A model generated the notes under the pieces. The model saw only the letters and a program-made list of their open reading frames with translations. It searched no databases and was not told where the DNA came from. From NCBI GenBank assembly GCA_000990585.1, contig LBQD01000004.1:1470-41706 (forward strand): a stretch of DNA of 40,237 nucleotides, given 5' to 3'. A program made the position numbers and the translations under genes. This stretch comes from Candidatus Moranbacteria bacterium GW2011_GWE2_35_2-. Lineage in GTDB: Bacteria; Patescibacteriota; Minisyncoccia; Moranbacterales; UBA9337. This document shows positions 14,143 through 22,168 of this stretch, one piece after another (positions within the stretch are counted from its first letter, which is position 1; the number at the start of each line of letters is the position of its first letter).

Positions 14143-15669
14143 ATGGGAATAAGCCTGATAACCGTAGTTGTTTTGGCATTAGCTACGGGATCGGTTTTGG
14201 GATATTATGCCAGACAGTCTATTGCTAAAAAGCAACTTACGACAGCTGAGGGAAAGGCAAGTAATATGCTTGCGGAGGCGGAGAAAAAAGCACAAGAGAC
14301 TGCGCTTAACGCAAAGAATAAGGCTGTGGAGATATTAGAGGAGTCTAGAAAAAAAGAGAAGGAGCGAGAAAGTCAATTATATCGGATGGAGCAGAGAATC
14401 GAAAAAAGAGAAGAAATTATTGATAAGAAGATGGAGGAGTTGGATCGGGGAAAGAACATTTTGGAGAAAAAAGCGGAAGAAATTAAAACAATAAAAAGTG
14501 AGGCGGAAAAAATCAGACAAGAAGAGCTGAACCGTTTGGAGAAAATTGCCGGACTTGATAAGGAACAAGCAAAAAATATTCTTTTGCAACTTACCGAAGA
14601 AGAAAATCGAGATGTGTTGGTGGAGAAAATTTCTCGTTTAGAAAATGAAGGAAAAAAGGCTTTGGAAGACAAAGCGCGTTCGATCATGACACAGGCTATT
14701 CAAAAATATGCCGGTTCGCATTCAGCAGAAGTAACTACTAGTACAATCAGCATTCCTTCTGATGATTTGAAAGGGAAAATTATTGGAAGAGAAGGGAGAA
14801 ATATCAAAGCTTTGGAAAGGGCTACCGGAGTGGAAATTATTGTTGACGATACTCCCGAGGCGATTGTTATTTCCGGTTTTGATCCGGTGCGTCGTGAAAT
14901 TGCCAGAATTGCATTGGGGAAACTTATTGATGATGGTAGAATTCATCCAACACGTATTGATGAAGCGGTTGAGTATGCCAAAAAAGAAGTTGATAATAAG
15001 GTTCGAGAAGCCGGAGAGGCGGCGGCGTATGATTTGGGAATTGTGGGACTTAATCCAAAATTATTATATTTGATTGGAAGGTTGCGTTATCGAACAAGTT
15101 TTGGTCAAAATGTTTTGATTCACTCTATCGAGGTGGCTCATTTGTCCGGAGCTTTGGCGGCTGAACTTGGAGCGGATGTAGCAGTGGCGAAAAAAGCCGG
15201 ACTTTTTCATGATATTGGCAAGGCGGTTGATCATGAAATACAAGGAACTCATGTGGAAATTGGAGTCAAGATATTGCAGAAATTTGGAATTGTTCAGGAA
15301 ATTATTGATGCGGTGAAACCTCATCACGAAGAATATCCCTTTGAAACGCCCGAATCTTTTATTGTGGCGGCAGCAGATGCTATTTCAGCAAGTCGACCTG
15401 GAGCAAGAAAAGACAGTTTGGAAAATTATCTCAAGAGATTGGAAGAATTGGAAGCAGTTGCTTCTTCTTTTCCGGCAGTGGAGAAGGTATATGCCATTCA
15501 AGCTGGAAGAGAAATTCGAGTGTTTGTGAAACCGGAAGAAGTTGATGATCTTGGGGCGATGAAATTGGCAAAGAATATTGCAGAAAAAATTGAAGAAGAA
15601 TTGAAATATCCGGGGGAAATAAAAGTGAATGTTTTACGGGAAACTCGCGCAATCGAATATGCCAGATAA
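14143..15669 (+). CDS. rny: Ribonuclease Y
   Basis: A 508-residue membrane-anchored endoribonuclease that starts mRNA decay. Residues 1-22 form a transmembrane helix; a long charged coiled coil runs to about 190 (EKKAQETALNAKNKAVEIL...). The KH domain follows (IPSDDLKGKIIGREGRNIKALERATGVEIIVDDTPEA). The HD domain carries metal ligands in NVLIHSIEVAHL and AGLFHDIGKAVDHE, then KPHHEEYP. The C-terminus VNVLRETRAIEYAR is typical of the family. Length is close to the usual 510-520 residues. Its promoter and long structured leader suggest autoregulation, but this is inference. Confidence 0.97.
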   Translation: MGISLITVVVLALATGSVLGYYARQSIAKKQLTTAEGKASNMLAEAEKKAQETALNAKNKAVEILEESRKKEKERESQLYRMEQRIEKREEIIDKKMEELDRGKNILEKKAEEIKTIKSEAEKIRQEELNRLEKIAGLDKEQAKNILLQLTEEENRDVLVEKISRLENEGKKALEDKARSIMTQAIQKYAGSHSAEVTTSTISIPSDDLKGKIIGREGRNIKALERATGVEIIVDDTPEAIVISGFDPVRREIARIALGKLIDDGRIHPTRIDEAVEYAKKEVDNKVREAGEAAAYDLGIVGLNPKLLYLIGRLRYRTSFGQNVLIHSIEVAHLSGALAAELGADVAVAKKAGLFHDIGKAVDHEIQGTHVEIGVKILQKFGIVQEIIDAVKPHHEEYPFETPESFIVAAADAISASRPGARKDSLENYLKRLEELEAVASSFPAVEKVYAIQAGREIRVFVKPEEVDDLGAMKLAKNIAEKIEEELKYPGEIKVNVLRETRAIEYAR

Positions 15670-15705
15670 AATGCAAAATGCAAATCTTGAAAATTGAATG
15701 CTGTG

Positions 15706-15740
15706 CAACGTGATTCGACGTCGCGTCGGATTTTACGTTG
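15706..15740 (+). other. Long hairpin after rny
   Basis: Outer arms CAACGT/ACGTTG enclose an inner 7-bp stem TTCGACG/CGTCGGA (one G-T) with loop TCG. There is no long T-tract directly after the full stem, so it may be a weak terminator for rny or a processing structure. Confidence 0.45.
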
Positions 15741-15753
15741 TGGATAACTGGAT

Positions 15754-15783
15754 TTGCTTTATTTCAGGGAAAAGTTGTAGAAT
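15754..15783 (+). promoter_or_regulatory. Possible promoter for HU gene
   Basis: TTGCTT and TAGAAT are 18 bases apart, 47 bases before the HU start codon. The match to consensus is moderate. Confidence 0.4.
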
Positions 15784-15829
15784 TACTAAGGTTGGAAATA
15801 AAAACTAAAAAGGAAGGGAGGTGTATATT

Positions 15830-16111
15830 ATGGAAAATATAAACAAAGACGCTTTGGTAGATGCTATTTCTTCCAAGGTAGAAGTTTCAAAAAAAGAAAT
15901 CGGAGCGATTATTGAAGCTATGACTGATAAAATTACCGAAGAACTTCGAAAAGGAAATAAGGTTACTTTGACAGGTTTTGGAACCTTCAAGGTTTCCAAT
16001 AGAGCTGCTCGCGTAGGACGCAATCCTCAAACTGGAGCAAGTATTAATATTCCAGCGATGACCGTTCCTAAATTCACAGCCGGAAAAGCTTTGAAAGAAG
16101 CTGTAAAATAA
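15830..16111 (+). CDS. hup: HU family DNA-binding protein
   Basis: A 93-residue nucleoid protein. ATG 15830 is chosen because GGGAGGTG lies 6-8 bases upstream; the track's GTG start at 15821 overlaps that site. The sequence has the HU/IHF order: MENINKDALVDAISSKVEVSKKEI, VTLTGFGTFKVSNRAARVGRNPQTG (the beta-arm with GRNPQTG signature), and IPAMTVPKFTAGKALKEAVK. It dimerises and bends DNA without strong sequence preference. A clear ribosome-binding site, unlike most neighbours, fits high expression. It is followed by a strong terminator. Confidence 0.96.
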   Translation: MENINKDALVDAISSKVEVSKKEIGAIIEAMTDKITEELRKGNKVTLTGFGTFKVSNRAARVGRNPQTGASINIPAMTVPKFTAGKALKEAVK

Positions 16112-16147
16112 ATATCTTTGAGTCCGTACGGAATTAAAAGATAGCGA

Positions 16148-16177
16148 CAAATCCGCCGAAGAGGCGGATTTGTTTTT
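16148..16177 (+). terminator. Rho-independent terminator after HU gene
   Basis: Ten-base stem CAAATCCGCC/GGCGGATTTG with a 5-base loop, then TTTTT. Confidence 0.9.
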
Positions 16178-16179
16178 AG

Positions 16180-16208
16180 TTGACGAAATAGTTTTTTTCC
16201 AGTAATAT
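16180..16208 (+). promoter_or_regulatory. Promoter for tRNA-Pro
   Basis: TTGACG and TAATAT with a 17-base spacer, about 55 bases upstream of the tRNA. Confidence 0.7.
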
Positions 16209-16263
16209 GGGTTAAGTTGGTTGAAGAAGAGAGTTTATGAGTTTTAAAAAAAGTTAAAAATAT

Positions 16264-16334
16264 CGGGGTGTAGTATAGTGGTAGTACGAGTGGTTTGGGA
16301 CCATTTAGTCTGAGTTCGATTCTCAGCACCCCGA
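16264..16334 (+). tRNA. tRNA-Pro (anticodon TGG)
   Basis: Acceptor CGGGGTG pairs with CACCCCG. The anticodon stem AGTGG/CCATT holds loop TTTGGGA, so the anticodon is TGG. The T-arm is CTGAG TTCGATT CTCAG. The discriminator is A and CCA is not encoded (ACAA follows), so CCA must be added by a nucleotidyltransferase. The first pair C1-G72 is typical of proline tRNAs. Confidence 0.93.
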
Positions 16335-16341
16335 CAAATTG

Positions 16342-16369
16342 AAAAACAGCCTCTGTTAGGCTGTTTTTG
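16342..16369 (+). terminator. Rho-independent terminator after tRNA-Pro
   Basis: Stem AAAAACAGCC/GGCTGTTTTT with a 7-base loop and flanking T's. Confidence 0.88.
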
Positions 16370-16371
16370 TG

Positions 16372-16399
16372 TTGACTTTTTATATTCGTTTGCTATATT
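16372..16399 (+). promoter_or_regulatory. Promoter for sigma-70 family gene
   Basis: TTGACT and extended -10 TGCTATATT with a 16-base spacer, directly after the tRNA-Pro terminator. Confidence 0.7.
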
Positions 16400-16451
16400 T
16401 CTAAATCAGTACCTTAACTTAAATCCATAAAAAATCCAAAGGAGGGCAATT

Positions 16452-17519
16452 ATGAAAGTAAAAAGTTCTCCTAATGTGTGGAGAAAAAAGAAAGAAGAAT
16501 ATGATGTTGAAAATCTGAAATTATGCAGAGAAATCAGATCTTCTTTTGATTACCTGATTCATCTTATTGAGAAAAACAAATCTACTTATTTTTCTGCATT
16601 AAGAAAAATGGTAAAGAAAAGAAAATGTGAATTTGGAGGAAAAATCTCCTTGAAAGAAGGTAGAAATAAAAAATATTTTTATCACTTCAATTTCCTGATG
16701 TGCATCAGGAAAGAGTTGGAAATAATTTCAAGTGAGAATATCCCTCTGAAAGTGCTTGATGACGTGGATGTTATGAATATAACAATTAGTTATATTCATG
16801 AAAGAATATCTGATTTGTATTTGGCGAATCTCAATTTGATAAAAAGAGTTGCTAGTAGGTATTCTGATGAAGATCTTTTTCTTTTTAGTGATTTGATCGC
16901 AGAGGGTTTTTCTGGAATTCAAAAAGCTGCGATTTGTTTTGATGAAATTGACGGAGGGGCAAAATTTTCCACTTTTGCTATTTGGTGGATAAAACAATCA
17001 ATAGCTGACTCAATGAAGAGCAAATATGGCAATCTGATTAGAAAGCCATCACATGTTTTTGATAGGAAAAGTTTCTTGAAAAAGAAAATTGCCATATTGC
17101 TGGAAAATGGAGAGCCTGCTTCGTATGAAGCTTTATCCGAAATTACCAAAATGTCTTTAAAAAAAATTAAGGAGGCCTTGCAATTAAGAGAAATTTCTTT
17201 GGATATGCTTTTTGGCGACGATGGGGAATTGATTGAATTTATTCCTTCAGACGCTCCTAATCCAGAAGAATATTTCACTCAAAGTAGCGCAGAAGAGGCA
17301 GTCTGTAAATTGATAGGTTCTTTAAATAAAGAAAGGGATAGAATTGTTATCTCTATGAGATTTGGAATCAACGGGTATAAGCGTGAACATACTCTTAAGG
17401 AGATAGGTGAAAGATTTAATTTAACCCGTGAACGCATTCGACAGATTGAGGCGGGTATATTGAGGACGCTTCACTTTAAGGCGAATGCAATGGGATTAGA
17501 TTTAGTAACAGTTTTTTAA
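16452..17519 (+). CDS. Divergent sigma-70 family RNA polymerase sigma factor
   Basis: A 355-residue sigma factor with GGAGGG as a good ribosome-binding site. About 110 N-terminal residues are Lys/Glu-rich and resemble no domain I know. Region 2 is clear: YLANLNLIKRVASRYSD, FSDLIAEGFSGIQKAAICFDE and the 2.3-2.4 helix KFSTFAIWWIKQSIADSM. Region 3 follows (EPASYEALSEITKMSLKKIKEAL, then a finger-like DDGELIEFIPSDAPNPEE). Region 4.2 is a standard helix-turn-helix HTLKEIGERFNLTRERIRQIEAG. The IWWIKQ helix is close to the RpoD IWWIRQ helix, so it should read -10 elements near consensus. It may be an alternative group 2/3 sigma factor rather than the housekeeping one, since region 1 is absent and the region 2 sequence diverges. 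Confidence 0.88.
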   Translation: MKVKSSPNVWRKKKEEYDVENLKLCREIRSSFDYLIHLIEKNKSTYFSALRKMVKKRKCEFGGKISLKEGRNKKYFYHFNFLMCIRKELEIISSENIPLKVLDDVDVMNITISYIHERISDLYLANLNLIKRVASRYSDEDLFLFSDLIAEGFSGIQKAAICFDEIDGGAKFSTFAIWWIKQSIADSMKSKYGNLIRKPSHVFDRKSFLKKKIAILLENGEPASYEALSEITKMSLKKIKEALQLREISLDMLFGDDGELIEFIPSDAPNPEEYFTQSSAEEAVCKLIGSLNKERDRIVISMRFGINGYKREHTLKEIGERFNLTRERIRQIEAGILRTLHFKANAMGLDLVTVF

Positions 17520-17523
17520 TGCG

Positions 17524-17550
17524 GGTGTGTAATTTTGCACACCTTTTTTT
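17524..17550 (+). terminator. Rho-independent terminator after sigma factor
   Basis: Stem GGTGTG/CACACC with an 8-base AT-rich loop, then seven T's. Confidence 0.88.
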
Positions 17551-17565
17551 ATTTGTTAAAAATAA

Positions 17566-17602
17566 AAATCGGCAGCGGTCCAAATAGGACTCTGCCGATT
17601 TG
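17566..17602 (-). terminator. Strong hairpin upstream of tspO, T-tract on minus strand
   Basis: AAATCGGCAG pairs with CTGCCGATTT and an inner GTCC/GGAC extends the stem. On the minus strand it is followed by TTTTTATTTTT, so it has terminator form there, although no minus gene ends here. It may instead shield the sigma gene from opposing transcripts. Confidence 0.5.
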
Positions 17603-17644
17603 TGGATAAAATTTTGGAGAAATGGTAGAATAAAAAGGTAAAAA

Positions 17645-18127
17645 ATGAATAAAGCAAAAATGAACAAAATAAAACTTTTCATTTCGATTGCCATCCCTCT
17701 TTTTGCCGGATTTTTGGGATCAATTTTCACCAACACTTCTGTTTCAACTTGGTATCAGACGCTATCCGTGCCATCTCTTAATCCTCCCGGTTGGGTTTTT
17801 GGTCCGGTATGGACAGTATTGTATATTTTGATGGGAACAGCGCTGTATCGCGTGTGGAGGAAGAAAGAAATGGGGCTGGATATTTTTTGGGCAGTGTGGT
17901 TTTTTTTCGCGCAACTGTTTTTCAATATTGCATGGTCTCTTTTATTTTTTGGAATGGAAAATCCGATGCTGGCGCTGTGGGGAATTGGAATTTTGTGGAT
18001 TTTCATTTTTTTTAATGTTGTTGCTTTTTTTAAAGTTGACAAAAAATCCGCATGGTTAATGCTCCCATATCTTGCATGGACATCTTTTGCCGCCTATCTA
18101 AATTATGCAATTTTTGTTTTGAATTAA
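17645..18127 (+). CDS. tspO: TspO/MBR family tryptophan-rich sensory protein
   Basis: A 160-residue membrane protein with five hydrophobic helices, the TspO fold. Conserved features include WYQTLSVPSLNPPGWVFGPVWTVLYILMG in the first loop and second helix, NIAWSLLFFGMENPMLAL in the middle, and WTSFAAYLNYAIFVLN at the end. Tryptophans are abundant. TspO proteins bind tetrapyrroles and act in stress or porphyrin-linked signalling; a ligand in this organism is unknown. A possible extended -10 (TGGTAGAAT, 17623-17631) lies just upstream. An ECF sigma gene follows 56 bases later. Confidence 0.95.
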   Translation: MNKAKMNKIKLFISIAIPLFAGFLGSIFTNTSVSTWYQTLSVPSLNPPGWVFGPVWTVLYILMGTALYRVWRKKEMGLDIFWAVWFFFAQLFFNIAWSLLFFGMENPMLALWGIGILWIFIFFNVVAFFKVDKKSAWLMLPYLAWTSFAAYLNYAIFVLN

Positions 18128-18183
18128 AAAATAGGTTTACGTGTCTGAAAAGTATTTGTTCGGTTTTTATTGTGTATATTTTT

Positions 18184-18765
18184 ATGTTTATCCAAAAATG
18201 TGAAGGGAAAACCGATGAAGAGTTGGTGCGGATGGTTCTGGAAGACCATAATTTTTATGCGTGCTTAGTGGCAAGATATGAAGATAAACTGGCGCGGTAT
18301 ATTCGTAGAATTTCCGCTTCTTCCAAAGAAGATGTGGAAGATTTGTTGCAAGAAATTTTTATCGCCGCTTATCGGAATTTGAATGATTTTGATCAAGGTT
18401 TGAAATTTTCTTCTTGGATTTATCGTATTGCTCATAATAAGACCATTAGTAGTTGGAGAAAAACTAAAAGCCGTCCGCAGTTGGTGCATTCGGAAGAAGC
18501 TCAAGAATTGGTAAAAATCGTTTCCAGTGATGAGGACATGGCAAAAGATTTGGAAAAGAAATTTGATGCCAAACAGGTGGAAAAAATTTTATGGAAGATG
18601 AATGAAAAATATCGGGAAGTTTTGGTGCTTAAATTTCTTGAAGATAAAGATTATCAAGAAATTTCTGATATTTTGAAGAAACCGATGGGAACGGTAGGGA
18701 CGTTGATTAGACGTGCTAAAAATCATTTTCGGGGAATAGCCAAGAAGGAAAAAGTGGATTTATAA
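18184..18765 (+). CDS. ECF-type sigma factor
   Basis: A 193-residue sigma factor from ATG 18184; the track's extra 44 residues overlap tspO and are not domain-like. Region 2 reads YEDKLARYIRRISASSKEDVEDLLQEIFIAAYRNLNDF, then FSSWIYRIAHNKTISSWRK. Region 4 reads LWKMNEKYREVLVLKFLEDKDYQEISDIL and GTVGTLIRRAKNHFR. Regions 1 and 3 are absent, which defines the ECF group. The next gene, 23 bases later, encodes a three-helix membrane protein that may act as its anti-sigma factor. It would direct RNA polymerase to envelope-response genes, but the regulon is not visible. Confidence 0.92.
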   Translation: MFIQKCEGKTDEELVRMVLEDHNFYACLVARYEDKLARYIRRISASSKEDVEDLLQEIFIAAYRNLNDFDQGLKFSSWIYRIAHNKTISSWRKTKSRPQLVHSEEAQELVKIVSSDEDMAKDLEKKFDAKQVEKILWKMNEKYREVLVLKFLEDKDYQEISDILKKPMGTVGTLIRRAKNHFRGIAKKEKVDL

Positions 18766-18788
18766 TTTTTTTTGTTTAAAATAAAGCG

Positions 18789-19553
18789 ATGGAAGAAAAA
18801 ATAAGCGGGAAAATATTGGAAAAAATAAAGCGTGAAAAAATAATACCAGATCCGAAGTGGAAATTTTTAGCAAAAGATTATTTGGTTTGGATCGCTTTTA
18901 TGGTGTCTATTTTTGTCGGTGGAATTGCGATTGGTAGTATGGCTTTTGTTTTGACAAACAGCGATTGGGATATTTATCCTCGTATCGGAGAAGATTTTTC
19001 CCAATATTTGGTAATGAGTCTTCCATTTTTTTGGATAATTGCTTTGATTGGGGTTTCTTTTTTATCGTTTTATAACTATTCCCACACAAAAAAAGGTTAT
19101 CGTACCAATCCTTATATTATTGTAGTATCCAGTATTGCGCTTAGTCTTGCTTTAGGGTTGCTTTTTTATCAAATAGGATTGAGTGAAAAAGTTGAAAGAA
19201 ATCTTTCTCGTTCTATTCCTTATTATCAAAGGAGTGCTGATTATCGTATAAAAATCTGGAATCAACCGGAGCAAGGATTGGTCGCTGGCAGAATTGTCCA
19301 AATTAGAAATAAAGATGATTTCAAGATAGAATGTTTTGATGGAAATATATGGATGATTAAAGGAGAAAATATTTTATGGCGACCGAGAGCTGTTTCTGAA
19401 GAAGGGGCGCAAGTGAAAGTTTTGGGAGAAGCAGAAGATGTAAGGAGATATATTTTTCATGCAAAAGAAGTGCGTCCTTGGATTGGTGAAATGAGAAAAA
19501 ACCCGATTATTAATGAGCGAATGGACAGGGATGAATTTAGGGAAGAGAGGTGA
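18789..19553 (+). CDS. Three-helix membrane protein, possible anti-sigma partner
   Basis: A 254-residue protein of unknown family. An N-terminal cytosolic segment of 30 residues (MEEKISGKILEKIKREKIIPDPKW) precedes helices at about 31-56, 73-96 and 108-130. The C-terminal 120 residues look soluble and beta-rich (GLVAGRIVQIRNKDDFKIECFDGNIW, then EGAQVKVLGEAEDVRRYIF), ending in an acidic tail. Position right after an ECF sigma gene and the short N-terminal cytosolic helix fit a membrane anti-sigma role. No known anti-sigma zinc motif (HxxxCxxC) is present, so the link rests on context. Confidence 0.6.
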   Translation: MEEKISGKILEKIKREKIIPDPKWKFLAKDYLVWIAFMVSIFVGGIAIGSMAFVLTNSDWDIYPRIGEDFSQYLVMSLPFFWIIALIGVSFLSFYNYSHTKKGYRTNPYIIVVSSIALSLALGLLFYQIGLSEKVERNLSRSIPYYQRSADYRIKIWNQPEQGLVAGRIVQIRNKDDFKIECFDGNIWMIKGENILWRPRAVSEEGAQVKVLGEAEDVRRYIFHAKEVRPWIGEMRKNPIINERMDRDEFREER

Positions 19554-19583
19554 AATAAAAAGAAGGAGCGGACGTAATACAAA

Positions 19584-19612
19584 CTGTGAATGAAAAACGC
19601 GTTTTCATACAG
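19584..19612 (+). other. Hairpin before small exported protein gene
   Basis: Outer CTGT/ACAG and inner ATGAAAA/TTTTCAT arms with a short GC loop lie 22 bases before the next start codon. It could be an operator or an RNA structure. Confidence 0.35.
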
Positions 19613-19633
19613 TAATAATTAAAATCATAACTA

Positions 19634-20095
19634 ATGAGTAATAAAAAGCTTATTATCGGAACATCAGTCTTGGTGGCAGTAATTTTGGCAGGAGCCTTTT
19701 CTGTCTCTCAAGCATATCGAGGAGATTATTTGCAAAAGGGACCAAATTATACTCCTGAGAGGCATGAGGCAATGACAAAAGCCTTTGAAAGTAATGACTA
19801 TCAAGCATGGAAGAAATTGATGGAGCAAAATCAATTTAGAGGAAGAGTAATGGATGTGGTTAATGAAGGAAATTTTGCCAGATTTACTCAGATGCATCGT
19901 TTGATGGTAGAAGGTAAATACGAAGAGGCTAATCAAATTCGCGCTGAACTCGGTCTGCGAACTCGAGATGGGCAAGGTGCCGGATACGGACAAGGGATGA
20001 GAGATGGGCGAGGGCAAGGCAGAGGGAATGGATCAGGTTGCGGACAATCATTTACTGATGCTAATAATGACGGCGTATGCGATAGGCTTCAGTAG
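19634..20095 (+). CDS. Small exported protein with DxNxDGxCD C-terminal motif
   Basis: A 153-residue protein. A hydrophobic N-terminus (LIIGTSVLVAVILAG) with SQA near residue 27 suggests a signal peptide or anchor. The middle is helical and charged (TPERHEAMTKAFESNDYQAWKKLMEQ, then ARFTQMHRLMVEGKYEEANQIRAELGL). A Gly/Arg-rich stretch (GQGAGYGQGMRDGRGQG) follows, and the last 15 residues hold FTDANNDGVCDRLQ, an EF-hand or thrombospondin-type-3-like calcium loop with one Cys. The two-helix layout recalls Spy/CpxP-like periplasmic proteins, but this is a loose comparison. It is the third gene after the ECF sigma and its membrane partner and could be a target or a sensor of that system. Confidence 0.65.
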   Translation: MSNKKLIIGTSVLVAVILAGAFSVSQAYRGDYLQKGPNYTPERHEAMTKAFESNDYQAWKKLMEQNQFRGRVMDVVNEGNFARFTQMHRLMVEGKYEEANQIRAELGLRTRDGQGAGYGQGMRDGRGQGRGNGSGCGQSFTDANNDGVCDRLQ

Positions 20096-20125
20096 ACAAG
20101 AATTTGCAAATGCAAATTAAATTAT

Positions 20126-20155
20126 AAAAAACCCGGGTTAATCCCGGGTTTTTTT
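20126..20155. terminator. Bidirectional rho-independent terminator
   Basis: Stem AAAAACCCGGG/CCCGGGTTTTT with loop TTAAT, between the exported protein gene (plus) and tRNA-Val (minus). Confidence 0.9.
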
Positions 20156-20158
20156 GTA

Positions 20159-20235
20159 TGGTGGACGATACTGGACTCGAACCAGTGACCTCTGCAATGT
20201 CAATGCAACGCTCTAACCAGCTGAGCTAATCGTCC
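20159..20235 (-). tRNA. tRNA-Val (anticodon GAC)
   Basis: On the minus strand acceptor GGACGAT pairs with ATCGTCC, discriminator A, encoded CCA at 20159-20161. The anticodon loop TTGACAT gives GAC, reading GUC. D-arm GCTCAGCTGGTTAGAGC and T-arm CTGG TTCGAGT CCAG are standard. Confidence 0.95.
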
Positions 20236-20245
20236 TTTTGATATC

Positions 20246-20279
20246 GGATAAAACACTAAAATATTTTAGTGTTTTATCC
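20246..20279 (-). terminator. Perfect 34-bp palindrome, probable ftsH terminator
   Basis: Two 17-base arms (GGATAAAACACTAAAAT and its exact complement) meet with no spacer. It lies between ftsH and tRNA-Val on the minus strand. It can fold with a small AT loop, but there is no clean terminal T-tract, so termination efficiency is uncertain. Confidence 0.6.
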
Positions 20280-20305
20280 TAGACTAGATGTTTTTCCTTG
20301 TTTTT

Positions 20306-22147
20306 CTATTCTTTTTCCTCCTGATTTTCCTCTTTTATTCCAATTAATTTGTCGTATTCTTCTTTTTCGATTGTTTCTTTTTCAAGCAATTCATTGGCGA
20401 TTTTTTTGAGGACATCTTTTCTTTTGATTAAAATATTCTCTGCTGTTTGGCGGGCGTCTTCAATTAATCTGGAAACTTCTTTGTCGATTTGGTCTGCGGT
20501 TCTTTCTGAATAATCTTTTTCTTCACTCATTTCTCGTCCAAGGAAAATCATCTCTTCTTTTTTTCCAAAGGTACGCGCTCCCAAATCGCTCATTCCAAAT
20601 CGCGTTACCATATTGCGGGCAAGATGAGTGGCTCTTTCCAGGTCGTTAGAAGCCCCGGTAGTAATATCGCCGATGGTAATTTTTTCGCTTACATATCCAC
20701 CCAAAAGCGTCGCCAGTTCATCAATGAAATGCGCACGGCTTTCCAATCTTTTGTCTTCTTGCGGGACTGACATCGTGTATCCTCCGGCTCGTCCACGGGA
20801 AATGATGGAGATTTTTTGTACCGGGTCGGCGTTTTTCAAACTAGAAGCAACCAAGGCGTGTCCAGCTTCATGATAAGCGATAATCTCCTGCTCTTTTTTG
20901 TTGATTGCCCGACTTCTTCTTTCCGGACCAAGCATTACTTTTTCGATTGATTCTCGCAATTCTTGATTGCTAATCATTTTTTTGTTTCGCCTGGTGGTTA
21001 AAATAGCCGCTTCATTGAGAAGATTTGCCAAATCAGCTCCGGAAAAACCGGGAGTTCTTTGGGCGATAATTTTCAAATCGATACTTTCTTCCAGTGGTTT
21101 TCCTTTGCTGTGTATTTTTAAAATAGCTTCTCTTTCTTTGATATCCGGCAAATCCATTGTCACGCGACGGTCAAAGCGTCCAGGGCGAAGCAGAGCAGGG
21201 TCAAGAACATCCGGGCGGTTGGTGGCGGCGATAACGATTACGCTGGTGTTGGTTTCAAACCCGTCCATTTCAACTAATATTTGATTGAGAGTTTGCTCTC
21301 GTTCATCATGACCTCCGCCAAGTCCGGCTCCGCGATGCCGTCCGACAGCATCAATTTCATCAATAAAGACAATAGAAGGCGCATTTTTTTTGGCTTGTTT
21401 GAAAAGATCGCGAACGCGGCTGGCTCCGACTCCGACAAACATTTCCACAAATTCGCTTCCACTGATATTGAAAAATGGAACTTGGGCTTCACCGGCTACG
21501 GCGCGGGACATCAAAGTTTTTCCAGTTCCCGGTGAACCGAGGAGGAGTACTCCTTTGGGAATTTTCGCCCCCATTTCCAGAAATTTTTTCGGGTGCTTGA
21601 GAAATTCAACAATTTCCATCAGTTCTTCTTTTGCTTCCTGCGCTCCGGCGACGTCGGCAAAAGTAATTCGATTTTTTTTGTCTTTCGGATCAATCATTCG
21701 AGCCCGGCTGGTGCCAAAGGAGAGAGCTTGCGAGTTTCCTCTTTGTGCTTGGCGCATCATAAACCAAAGGAAAGCGCCGATGAGAATGAAAGGCAAGAGA
21801 AAAGGAAGAATGGCGGCCGCCCAAGCAGTGGCTCCTGAGTCTGTTTTAACTTCCAGTTTTATCCCTTGAAGTTTTTCCGCGGATACTCCGTAGCTTGCAA
21901 GCGATTGAGTGAGAGAGGAATCCGTTTCTTTGATAGCTTTTTCTTTTGTTTTATCGGAAAGTTCGATTTCAAGATTGTTGTTTTTTATTATAATCGAAGA
22001 AACTTTTTCATCGTTTATTTGCGTTGCTAATTCGCTCAAAGAAATTTCCTTTGGTTTTTGAGCAGGGGAATTAAAAAGGGTTATTATTCCAAATGTTAGA
22101 AAAGTAATTGTCGCTATAATCCAAATGTTCTTAGTTAATTTGTTCAT
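20306..22147 (-). CDS. ftsH: ATP-dependent zinc metalloprotease FtsH
   Basis: A 613-residue membrane AAA+ protease. Two helices (about 8-26 and 109-131) flank a small extracytoplasmic domain. Walker A is GSPGTGKT (204-211), Walker B FIDEID (261-266), and the second region of homology includes [21 protein letters not shown]. The zinc site is HEAGH (426-430), with the downstream Asp ligand probably in the [12 protein letters not shown] region. It degrades unneeded or damaged membrane proteins. It is third in a gmk-tilS-ftsH operon; a tilS-ftsH neighbourhood is also common in Firmicutes. The 34-bp palindrome downstream probably ends the transcript. Confidence 0.97.
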   Translation of the reverse strand: MNKLTKNIWIIATITFLTFGIITLFNSPAQKPKEISLSELATQINDEKVSSIIIKNNNLEIELSDKTKEKAIKETDSSLTQSLASYGVSAEKLQGIKLEVKTDSGATAWAAAILPFLLPFILIGAFLWFMMRQAQRGNSQALSFGTSRARMIDPKDKKNRITFADVAGAQEAKEELMEIVEFLKHPKKFLEMGAKIPKGVLLLGSPGTGKTLMSRAVAGEAQVPFFNISGSEFVEMFVGVGASRVRDLFKQAKKNAPSIVFIDEIDAVGRHRGAGLGGGHDEREQTLNQILVEMDGFETNTSVIVIAATNRPDVLDPALLRPGRFDRRVTMDLPDIKEREAILKIHSKGKPLEESIDLKIIAQRTPGFSGADLANLLNEAAILTTRRNKKMISNQELRESIEKVMLGPERRSRAINKKEQEIIAYHEAGHALVASSLKNADPVQKISIISRGRAGGYTMSVPQEDKRLESRAHFIDELATLLGGYVSEKITIGDITTGASNDLERATHLARNMVTRFGMSDLGARTFGKKEEMIFLGREMSEEKDYSERTADQIDKEVSRLIEDARQTAENILIKRKDVLKKIANELLEKETIEKEEYDKLIGIKEENQEEKE

Positions 22148-22168
22148 GTTTTATTTTTTTAATTTAAA

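Noticed and set aside
16027-16329. Minus-strand ORF across HU gene and tRNA-Pro
   Set aside because: It overlaps an HU gene, a terminator and a tRNA and has no recognisable domain.
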